Shown here: positions 35,501 through 47,300 of the stretch, piece by piece | How the letters are laid out: the number at the start of each line of letters is the position of its first letter | Position numbering within the stretch: the stretch's first letter is position 1 | Assembly: GCA_038373865.1 (NCBI GenBank) | Contig: JAXGGA010003416.1 | Span: forward strand, 1-64,000 | Direction: 5' to 3' | DNA length: 64,000 nt | Source of the DNA: Uloborus plumipes | Lineage: Eukaryota > Arthropoda > Arachnida > Araneae > Uloboridae | Program-made: the position numbers and the translations under genes | Notes under the pieces: model-generated | What the model saw: the letters and a program-made list of their open reading frames with translations, nothing else | Told to the model about the DNA's origin: nothing | Databases searched by the model: none

Positions 35501-38273
35501 ATCGCCGAATCTTGCGTACGGCTGTGGCGCATCGTACTGCATCTGCGGCTGACATTCGAGCTGCAGTTGGTACCGTCGTGACCCAAGGAACGGTAAGAAA
35601 CTGTTTACTTCAAGGACAGCTCCGAGCCAGGCAGCCTGTAGCCGGTATTCCATTGACTGCAAACCATTGCCTTTTCCGACGGCAGTCGTGCCACGACAGA
35701 GCTCACTGGAGGTCGGAGTGGAGATCTGTTGCAATTTTTGATGAAAGGAGATTCTGAATTAGTGCCAGTGGTGGCTGTATATTGGTCAGAAGGAGGCCAG
35801 GGGACCGCCTGCATCCAAGCGGTCTACGGCCTACACACACGGGACTCACACCTGGAGTAATGGTCTCTGGAGCAATTTCCTACGACAGCAGGGGCATTCT
35901 TGTGGTTATCCCAAACTCACTGACTGAAAATTTGCCGTCAGTCTGTTAATTTAATCAGTAGTACAGCCCTTCATGAGTAGCATTCAAGGGGGCGTTTTCC
36001 AACCGGATAACGCTCGCCCTCACATCGCTGCTGTAACGCAATGTGCTCTACAGAGTGCTGACATGTTACCATGACCTGCAAAATCACCAGGTCTGTCTCC
36101 AATTGATAACGTATGGGATATCATGGGATGGCACCTCGAGCATCATCCACAGTCAGCAATGACGGTCCTAGTATTGACACAGCAAGTGCAACAAGCATGG
36201 AACTCCATACCACAAAGTGACATTCGGCACCTGTATGACATAATGCATGCACGCTTGCTGGCTTGCCTTCAAAATTCTGGAGGTTACACCCTCTATTAAA
36301 TTAACATAATTTCACATTTGCACAGCATTTTCTTGAGCTTAAATTAGCCAGTGATCTTGTACATTTAATCAATTAAACATGTTAACTAGACAATTGCATT
36401 ACCCAAATTTCATTACTCTACGGCAATTTTTTCTTGGTGTTGGGATTTTTTTTTTCCGCCAGTGTAGCTCCAAATGTCCCGTCACGAGGAATAGCCCAAA
36501 AGTTTTATTTTTATGGCCCTTTCTGGAATAATCAATTCAGTTATACCAAGGCTTCACTAGATAGCGTTTTATACAGGCTGTTTCATTTGATCAAAATCCT
36601 TGGGATAAAAACGGTGGTCCTTGTCCAGCGACATCTATTGAATTTTATGGTAACTAACATTATATACAAATCAGATAATAAAAGACAAAATTAAAAGTTA
36701 ATTTGTTGGCGACAATTTTACAATTTGGCATTCAATTCTATTTTATTATATTTTGACGTTATTTAATAGCTCGTTCGATTTGTTGGTTTATTCTGCATTT
36801 TAACGGCTTGTTTTAATTAGTTAGCAAATTATTATTCATTTTAATTGATTACAATTATTAATTAACTATGAAACGACACTGGCACCGCAGAGCGATAAAT
36901 GGCGAATTCTATTCGCTAAGCGAGCCAATACTACCAACGGGTTGCCATAGAACTTTTTAAAATTCAGTCCACAGTTCGCCATGATAGTTGGTCGTCGCAA
37001 TATTGTAGTTTTGTTTATTTTTTTTTCGTACTTGTATTGCTCTTTAGTACCAAGCTATTATATATGCTCATTTCGTTGTTACTAAAAAAATTAATATGTT
37101 TTGTTGTCAATCGTCTTTTCGTTGTACACCATCGCTTCATTACGGTACATTTCATTCTGGGGCATCAAAATGGAAAAATGAAATGTCTCGACGAATAGAT
37201 TCGCCATTTATCGCCCTGATGCGTCAACGCCATCAAAATCAACATCTGAACTTTTGCGTAGCAATTAAGATCGTGTGAGCAACAATAATGAAACAAAATA
37301 GTAAATTAGAACAATATTATTTCATTGCTACATTTTTTATTTATCGTCGGTGAATTTAAGAGTATATTATATTAATGCAGAGGTGTCAAATTGAACGCCA
37401 TTGCTATATGTTGTTAATTCGAAGAAAGTAAACAGATGAATGAATGTCGTATGACTGAATCATAAGTTGTGACCAAATTTACCTGAAAGGGGAATTTATT
37501 TCCCCTAAAAAATCAGTACTAATAAGGCCTTCGGCATCAATTCATTATGTACTCCACTTCAGTTAACTATATCAATATTTTTTAACCCTAAATGATAGGA
37601 TAACCATCACTTTTTACAGCAGACATAATATGCTAATAAATGTAAACAAACATTTGGGTGGTCCTTGTTCAGCGCTCTCTAGCGGGCAAATCTTTACCAT
37701 TGATGTTCTGAGTAATTATACAGCCTGTATAAAACGCTATCTAGTGAAGCCTTGGTTATACATATACTTCTTTTCTCCTTTTAGGGTGGTATGAAAGCTG
37801 TCTTATGGACTGACGCTTTCCAAGCGCTTCTCATGTACGTAGGGATGTTTGTAGTAATCATCAAAGGAACGATGGACGTAGGAGGCATTAAAACAGTGTT
37901 TCAGACTGCAGAAAGAGGAGGACGTCTTGTATTACCGGGGTAAGGTAAAATTAAAGTTATATTTAGCGTAAAAATATACAACAACATTCCGTAGTTAGTA
38001 TCACCAAAAATTAGAGATAGCGCGAAGCGGAGTTTGGCCAAAGGCCAGATTGCCGAAGCTTCTGTCAACTGATCGCCAAAGTTTCGTCTGGAGCACATAT
38101 TGAATATTTAGCATTGAATGCATAATAAATGCACAAAATATTTTATTTTAGTCCATATGCTTTTTTTTCTAAGTGTTACACAACATTTTTAGCTTATTGT
38201 CCTGTTTTAAAATTAGTTTTACTTCTTTAAGTATTTATTGTTGTTTTGTACCAGTAATACAAGAAAGGAAGAC

Positions 38274-38304
<31 letters not shown>

Positions 38305-41300
38305 CAACTGTAAATAAGTAATTTCAAGCATTATTTCGAGTACGAAAAACATGTTCTACAGTTAAGTTTGTTTCAAATAAAACCAACTGATATGATCAAA
38401 TATTAAATCTCAGAATAATTTAACTAGAAATTAGATGCCAGTTACATTACACCTTAATATTGTAATAGATTTCTGAATTAAAAATAAACTGTTGAGAGAA
38501 TGAAAATATATTTTTTTTAAATAATTCTATCAATATCAGTGACTAGATGGAAACGCCCTCATTGAAGAAAAGTGGAAATTTTCAACAAGATTCGTTTCCT
38601 TAAAAAAAACAACTTTTTTTTGTAGCTTAGAATTAGGACTGGACGTCCGTTATACGATATGGAACATGTTGGTACATTCTATCATTGATGCTATGGCGAC
38701 CTTCGGCGTTAACCAAGTACAAGTACAGAGACTGCTCACCGTCAAAAATGTTTCGAGAGCAAGGACGTAAGTGAAATAGCATGAATGAAATTTAACTAAT
38801 AAAAAGAGTAAAATCACTTGTCGTTGCTATGAAATTAGTAGTGGGACAAACAAACTGCACTCTTAGTTTTTCAAAGTTAAAAGAAATGAAACCAAATCAT
38901 ACAACGTTGAAAAAGTACAAATTCGTAGGAATACGCAGACACGTGTTTTGGCCTTACAAAGCACCCTTTTTTTCTAATGCACAAAATGTGAGCTTATGGA
39001 AGTAAAGAAATTCGACAAATGACTTGTGCCAAAAGATGTAAAAAAAACTACATGCCTTCATGCGCAGTTAACGTTAGCGGTCTTTTTTTTTTTTTTTGAT
39101 AAAGTTTGCCTGCTTGTAATGACTTATAAGTAGGGATGGACCGGATAGTGATTTTGCCGGATACCGGATATCGGATATCGGATATCCGGTGGCCAATCAC
39201 AAGCCGGATACCGGATATCCGGAATTGTGTTGCCGGATATCCTGCGGATATCCGTCATTACAATTACATTGCGTGTTCGCTTATTTTTATGTAATGCAGC
39301 TTCAAAACAGTAAATCAAAGTTATTTCTGTCATCATTTCTGGCAACATGTTAAATACATTCAAATTAATTTTTAAAGCCTTTATTTTCTACAGAAGTATC
39401 GCTACGTATGAAATGAAACACTAGCATATTGTGATTTCTTTCTAAATTATGTATTTTTATCAAAAGAGACAAAACTTTAAAAGATAGAATGAAATATTTC
39501 TGTATGTACTCAAAGTTTAAACTTTTAAGTATTCTTAGTTTAAATTTTAAAGCTTTTCTGTTTCAATATCATTTCAATAAGTTTCTACGTAAATTATACA
39601 GTTATTAAATATCTCACCAATATTATATACACGATAATTGATTTACAAAAAAAGAAAGAAAAAAGAAAAAAAAACTAAGCTCAGATAAACGTATTTTTGT
39701 GAAATTAATACATATTTTATTAGAATTTTGTGAATTTAAACTTCATTACAAAGTAACACATTTTCTTATTTCTAATTTTGCAATAATATAAAGCAAAATT
39801 TTGCTTTGAAAATCTTTTTTTTAAGAATAATACGCATGTAATTTTTCTGACATGCAAATTAAAGAAGAAAATATTAAAAAAGGACAAGTGTGTTAAAAAA
39901 AAATAATAATAATAAACTTATACTCAAATAATCAATTAAAATTTTTTATAACTCCAAAAAACAAAGGTACATATTTTCTGAAGATTCAAATCAGCAGCTT
40001 AAATATATTTTTAAGAGTTATGCTAAAGTTGTTCACTTTTTAAAAAACAAATGAATAAACTTGTACTTAAATAATCAACTTGAAATTTTACTTCAGTTCC
40101 AAAAAATTAAGATACACGTTTTTAAAAGTAGCGAATTATCATTTTAAATACATTAAGAGTCATGCTAAACACATTCACTTTTTTAAAAACAAATTAATAA
40201 ACTAATTCTTAAACAATCACCTCGAAATTCAACATCATTTTGAAAAAATAAAGTTCGAAGTTCAACTCCATTTTAAAAAAAATAAAGATACATTCGAAGA
40301 TGCAAATGTTATATTTAAGGGTTATTCCATCCAAAATGGTACAAATCATGTCCGAAATTGTCGAGTTAAGTTTATCAAATGAAGTAATTTTCGCCAACTA
40401 ATCGTTGTTTTAAAAATTATTCTCTGTTTATTTGTGCATAATAAAGTGTAAATGGCTTGTATATGAGTCATTCATTAAGGGTTTTGAATAGTTTGACCAC
40501 TTTGTGTAACTAACAGAGGAGACAAATGAGGTTTGAAAAATACACTGCTCGACATTGAAAATGCAACACCAAGAAGGAGTGGTCAGAAATTCATGCAAAT
40601 TTTACCGTAGACGCACGTCACTGAGTTATGCAAATGATATGAAATGCGCAGCTCTCCGACGCACGTGAAGTAAGATATAAGAGAATGAAGTTGAAAAGTG
40701 GGCTATGTTCATGTTGGTTTTTCTGCCAGACTAATTATCGGAGAAATTTGGTTTTTGTCTCGAAGGATACGTGTGATAGGAGGAAATGCCACGCCGTCCT
40801 CAACGAAGACACTTCCAGCATATAGACGACTTTACAAGGGGTATGGTGATAGGACTGAGAAGGGGAGGTTGGTCCATACGTCAAATTGCAGCTGATACCC
40901 ACATGGATGCAAGCACTGTGCATCGGCTGTGTCGGAGATGGTTGGAAAGAGGAAATGTAGCCACATTGAGGGGTGCAGGTGCAGCCAGAGTGACGTCAGA
41001 CCGCTTGGATCGACGGATTCACCGACAAGCTGTGGCGGACCCGCAAGTCACTTGTACGTCGATTCTGCAGCACGTGCAAGGTACCCTGGATGTTCCTGTG
41101 TCGACCAGAACCATTTCCCGTCGACTGGTTGCACGTGGCCTGCAATCACGGCGCCCGCTAAGAAGACTGCCATCACAGCACAGACTCCAACGTTTGGAAT
41201 GGTGCCGGACCAGAGCGACGTGGATGGCAGAATGGCAAACCGTAGTGTTCTCAGATGAATCCCGCTCCTGTTTGTCCAGCGATAGTCATCGCATACGTGT

Positions 41301-44300
41301 GTGGCATCGACGTGGAGAAAGATCGAATCCGGCAGTAACTGTGGAACGCCCCACAGCGCGACAACGTGGCATAATGGTTTGGGGCGCTATTGCATACAAT
41401 TCCGTATCACCTCTAGTTCGTATTCGGGGCACTATGACGGCCCAACGATATGTAGATAATGTACTGCGGCCGGTGGCAATCCCCTACCTTCAGGGTCTGC
41501 CAAATGCAATTTTTCAACAGGATAACGCCCGGCCTCACAGTGCTCGAATCAGCCAACATGCTCTACGAGGTGTACAGATGCTTTCCTGGCCACCATACTC
41601 TCCTGACTTGTCACCAATCGAACATGTGTGGGACGTGATTGGACGCCGTTTGCAGAACCTGTCACTGCCTCGTTCAGAGGACGAACTGTGGCAAATGGTT
41701 GAAAGGGAATGGAGTGCCATCCCTCAGGACACCATCCGCAGGCTTATTGACTCCATGCCTAGACGTGTTTCTTCGTGCATCGCTGTCCGCGGTCCTACTT
41801 CTTACTGAGCCGACGCCGTCCTCGCTCTAAATTTTGCTTATTTATTTTGAAATAAATATCACTTATTGTTCCATGCTGTCTCTGTCTTCTTACCAAATTT
41901 CATCAATTTCTGACCACTCCTTCTTGGTGTTGCATTTTCAATGTCGAGCAGTGTATATTTCTAATCATAAAGAAAATTAAATTACAGAACAAGTATAAAA
42001 TGGACTAAACATCCTAAATCTGTCTGCAATTTCAAGAAAAAATATTTTTTGCACCATTAATGCAACTGTAACAGAGTGGACATCCCACAGTGGAAATTGA
42101 CTATCATCAGCAAAGAATTTTAGGCTTATCTTAGTTGCTGACTATATAATTCAATGTATCAAAGTATAATCACAGCAGATACATTACTTGTACTTTAAAC
42201 ACTTTAAAACTACACTTTAAAAATATGACATTGAATGCAATTGCTTATTTTATTTCTGAAAGGCTTGTAACAGAGTGGACAGTTTGAAACATAAAAAAAT
42301 CTAGGAACAAAGATAAATAAGTGTTTTTTCAAGATTTTTTTGTATACATACATAAAAATCAGCAGAAAGGGTGTCAGAAGCATTTTTTGTGCTGTGCATT
42401 GCAAATGATTTTGTTGTTGCATTTCAGCTTAATCTTAAATTGCATTTTAAGTCCTAGCAATTGGAAGCTGGGGCAGATCATTTTTTCTTTCTTCTGCCAA
42501 AGAATTTTTTCTTTTTTGAGTCCTTTGTAAATATCTTATGCCTAAATAAGTAATACTTGGTTACACACAATTACAGGGTTGCCACGCCACAGGGAAACCT
42601 GAAAAAACAGGGAAAATACAGGGAATTGAAAAATCAACAGAAAAACAGGGAAAATCCAGGGAATTTTGAAAATTTCTTCAAAAATCTGGAAAGTGCAGGG
42701 AATTTTACTTTTTTTTCAAAAGTTCAAGTTGCCAAAATGAATTCTAAAATGTGTAAACTACCAAAGATAAAATTTATGTGCAAATGAATAAAATAATAAT
42801 AAATAATATAAAATAAAATAGTAATTTTACTTATTTTTTTTTTGCTATGTTTATTTATTTATAAGTAAATATTTCATTGTGTATTATAAAAGCAAAAAAT
42901 ATTTATTACTTAGTTTGAAATGCATTTTAAAGCTCATGCTAATTTAATTAGAGAGTATCAGATTAGTCATCAATCCTTTCTATGATTTCAATTTTAACGA
43001 ATTCTGCTTTGCCTCCCTATGTTTTTATTTATTTTTTTTTTTTCTGTGCCAGGATATTAATTTTTGTATAGAATATCTGTTCGCTCGTTCGTAATACTGC
43101 ATATTCATGCAGGGAAAACACAGGGAATTTTTCCCCCGGAATTGAGTGGCAACCCTGAATTAGATGGGGAACAAATAAAAAAATACAATTAGTTCATGGT
43201 AAGTTTTTAAATTAATTACCAAAATTCTGAAGTATCGGGACTGATTTGTACCATTTTCGCTGAAATTATTATTAAAAATTATTCTAAACATGTTTACTTT
43301 AAAAAATAAAATAATAAACTTATATCCGAATAATTAACTTAAAGTTTTACTTAAATTCCAAAAAACAAAATACACTTTCTAAAGATGCAAATTAACATTT
43401 TAAAAACAGTCGAGTCACAATAGCTCATAGTCCCAAGGGACCAGCTAAAAGCTTAGAGTTATTGATAGTTCGAGTTACAAGCAGTTCCTACCGTCTTTTC
43501 AAGAATTTGGGGCCAAATGAAAACTTTGAAATAAAGGTATATATTTGAGTTTATAACGCTACGAGTTATCGAGACTTGATTGAATGATATTGAGGGTCAT
43601 GCTCAACATGTTCTCGAGGAGTTACGGAGCGGCGTGACAGACGTGAACAGATTCTAATAGCAGAGAAATATCTTTTCTGAAAAAGAAGGGATTACAAAAA
43701 GAAAGAACAAAACAAAGTGCAAGATTAAAAATTTCTTTACACACATTCAAACTCTTTTTCAAAAAAAAAAAAAAAAGCATGGCTAAGTTGCGACGATTCA
43801 TGGGGACAGATGTTTGCATTGTCTAGAAGAACACTTTCGCCAATGTTAGATAGGTTATTTATTGTATGTTATTTTCAACTATAATAAAGCAATAACAGTG
43901 CAAAGTAAAAAATATCTAATTACAACATCATTAGGTGTTAATATATCGCAATTTTTGTAAAAATACTAATAAAAAAAAAAACTAAAAATAAAAGAATTCA
44001 ATAAATAAAATAATTTGAGAATTTAAATTAAAAGCTACTGCGATTAATTTTTATGAACTAACGATATGATCGTAAGTTTTTTTCAACCTTTTGTCGCACA
44101 TTAATCCTTGAAGGTTTGTAGCTTTTTCTTACTAAATATTTTAACTAAAATATTTTTGAAAAGCTGAAGACAATCATACTTTATCTAGAAATTGTGAAAA
44201 ATCAATGTGCAGAATGCTTCCATGTCCAGTACAAAGTCGGAAAAATAACATATAATTTTTGTTTTAGAAGCAAAAATTGGTAAAAAGGAAAGATGAAAAG

Positions 44301-47300
44301 TAATTACATCATCTAAAAAGTTTATCAAACAATGAAATTTTAACTGGGTTTTTGTAAAAAAGAAAATATTCAATTAGGTTTCCTCACATCATACCGGATA
44401 ACCCTCACATAAATTCCGGATACCTCCCACATCAATACCGGATACTTTGCCGGATATCCTGCAAAAATCTTCCGGATATCCGTATCCGGGGCGGTCAGCC
44501 GGATAGGATATCCGGAAGTACCGGATACTAAAATTATCAGCCGGATAGGCCGGATACCTGATAGTTACCGGATATCCGGTCCATCCCTACTTATAAGAGC
44601 AGAATATTTAGTTTTTAGACGATATAAAACGGAGCAAGGTTTTTTTTTTTTTAACTTAAATCTAAAAGAAATAAAAAAACGATATAAGTAGTAAGAAAAA
44701 ACAGAAAACACTTCAGTTAATAAACTCACGAACGGAAATTTTAAATAACGTTAGCTCTTACTGCGTGAGATATTTTGAACCTTTAAAGGCTGACGCCAGA
44801 AATATTTTATGTTATGTTCTTTTCAATATAACGTGAATGAATCTAGTTGTAAAAGTAAGCGTCGAGTGACTCAATGCTAAATTACATTTTAATAATCCGC
44901 TTCTATTATTTACAAGTACTTATTACATCCTAACTTCGTGGAGTCGTGGTTACGTGCAAAACTTACGTTGTCTTTCTCAAATGACACTCATCTGAACTTC
45001 CAATTTTTCAAATAAAAAGTTCAAAGAAACACTAAATTTTTAATTTAACGTAAGAAAAATTTCTAATACACTGCAAAGCATTAGCTGCTGTTTTTACAGT
45101 ATAATACTGGCAGCAGTGGTTCCAGTTTAAAACTGTAAAAGCACAGTAATAAACTGTAAAACTAGCTATTTTAGTTTATCACTATAAAACTAGCAATTTT
45201 AGTTTATTACTGTAAAATAAGCAAAATTATCATAAAATTAGCTATATTATACTGTAAAATCAACAGTATAATACTGGCAGCAGAGGTTCCAATTTAAAAC
45301 TGTATAACGCACTGTAATAAACTCGGAAACTAGCAATTTTACAGTTTATTACTGAAAAACTACGGTAAAATTAGCTGTATTACACTGTAAAAACATCTAT
45401 TTTTAGTAAAGTGCCATACAATAGACTTAAATATTGATTTGCATTGAGATTTAAATTACTTTTTCATTCTTCAGAGCCCTATTTTTAAGCTGTAAAATGC
45501 ACAGTAATAAACTGTGCAACTAGCAATTTCACAGTTTATTACTGTGAAATTACTGTAATATTAGCTGTATTACACTGTAAAAACAACATCTATTTCCACT
45601 GTTAAGTGCCATACAGTGGACTTAAATATTAATTTTCATTGAAATTTAAATTACTTTTTAATTTTTCAGAGCCCTATTTTTAAGCATTCCATTATGGTGC
45701 GCCTTTCACTTGCTAAATTGCTTGATAGGCGTTATCGTGTACGCCTACTTTGCGAATTGTGATCCAATAGCAGCTCCCAACGCATCTATTTCATCATCTG
45801 ATCAGGTGGGTATTTTGTTTTGTGCAATGTCCACTAAATTTCTGCTGATTGCAAAACTCTTTTTAAAACCGATAACATTTTAAAGACGAAGCAATAATTA
45901 TTTTTTAAAGCACAAATAAAGATAAATAATGAAGGTTTTTGGAACTACAAAATTTCGATATTGCTCAACTGATTATTTATTGCATATTTAGTATGATACG
46001 TTAACAGTTCTGAGCGTTGATTGGCTTAACATTTTTACAGCAAATTAAAAGTTTATTTAATGAAATAGATTTTTTAATGAAAGTGTTTTAAAGACAATTA
46101 CAGGAAGTTCTCTTCCGAAAAGTGTGCTTAACGTTTCCAAGAGTTTAATATTTTTTACAAGAATAAGAAATTGCAAAATTTTCCGTGAACGAAATAGGCA
46201 ATCAAGCATCGTTCATGAAATTTTAGGGAGATAAGTCTTACGAGATAGCATTCACAATAAGACATTAACTATAATAGAAATATTTCCGGGAACCCTATTA
46301 CATAAGGGTCCCCTGTCACGGAAAGCAGTCCCAAGTTATCTACAAATTTCAGCAAATTATCAATGTCCCTTGGCAGCGTCGTCACAACACCACAAAGTGA
46401 CTGGTCACAAATTAATCTTTCCTCGAAATCACCTTCCAAGGCCTACCTGCATCATAAATTTTTGCCGGAGTTCTTGCTAATCACCTTCCAAGGCCTACCT
46501 GCATCATAAATTTTTGCCGGAGTTCTTGCTATTTCTTGAGATATGGCAGTTACAAATAACGAGAAAATAAGGCTGATTTTCCAAGCCTTTACTTAACTGC
46601 AAACACTTTATTTAATAATAAATAGAAGATTGTAAAAGATAAATTTTTAAATCAATGAGATTTCTCCAAACGTCTGTCAACAAGTAATTCGTGAAAATAC
46701 TTTGTTGACGCTGTAGTAAGTGAAAGCATTCAAAATTAATCTTTCATATTGTTGATTTAATTTAGGTGATTACAGTTCGTACAAATGATGATAAGAATCG
46801 ATCACACTTAGCGCAAATACCGCCAAAATTGAATCACCGCCTGTTTCCATGTAGGTACACTTTTATTCCAAACTTGATGGAAATCGTCGTATTACTTCTT
46901 GAGTTACAGCAATTACATTGAACGAGTAAGAACGCTCGATTGCACTACCTCCCCTTAAAAATCTACCTTAGGGCTGGTTTTTGCTTGGGTCCTTTAATTA
47001 CTTCTTGACACACAGTGAAAAATCAATTGCCCTTGGCTGAACAGCAATCAAAAACTAATGAGCACCTAATATACCGCGAACACTGTTATTCCCTCCAGAG
47101 ACTGCAGTTTCGTCCTTATTGTGGACAAAAAGGGAATATTTGCCTTCAGCTCGTTTACTACCTATTCCAGACTCGTGAGTCCACAATAAAGACGAAAATG
47201 CAGTGTCTGGATGTAATAGCCGAGCTGGTGGAATATTGCGCGTATTCCTGCCTTAGCCCTTGCTTAGGAATGGTGATTACTGATAAATAAGCACCTATAA

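Larger units (their letters stand above)
34691..36497. mobile_element. Palindromic element F3 interrupted by a Tc1
   Basis: Arms start GGGCTATTCCACGCGAC and end GTCACGAGGAATAGCCC. Inner sequence GACATTTGGAGCTG and TTTTGTCAGTAGATTTTG pairs with the right side once the Tc1 at 35035-36464 is removed, leaving about 375 bp. AAAA flanks both sides as a possible 4-bp target duplication (low complexity). A perfect 15-base inverted repeat at 34855-34885 marks its centre. Confidence 0.82.
39131..44589. mobile_element. hAT element with TAGGGATGGACC ends
   Basis: Identical 17-base inverted ends TAGGGATGGACCGGATA are flanked by perfect 8-bp duplications CTTATAAG (39123-39130, 44590-44597). Both sub-terminal regions (39137-39255 and 44393-44580) are crowded with CCGGATA motifs in both orientations, likely transposase-binding repeats. 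The interior has tandem units of about 143 bases and no transposase domain of its own. It hosts an intact Tc1 (40543-41953) and a hAT MITE (42574-43157). Confidence 0.92.

Noticed and set aside
42557..42787. 76-codon frame with repeated GNLKKQGKY
   Set aside because: CAGGGAA repeats of a hAT-like MITE, not a gene.
45475..45525. Alternative exon 6 start at the duplicated acceptor
   Set aside because: It reads into TAG after 17 codons; kept only as a decoy-site finding.
47015..47290. 91-codon frame (plus)
   Set aside because: It spans an inverted repeat inside intron 6 of the transporter; no domain recognised.
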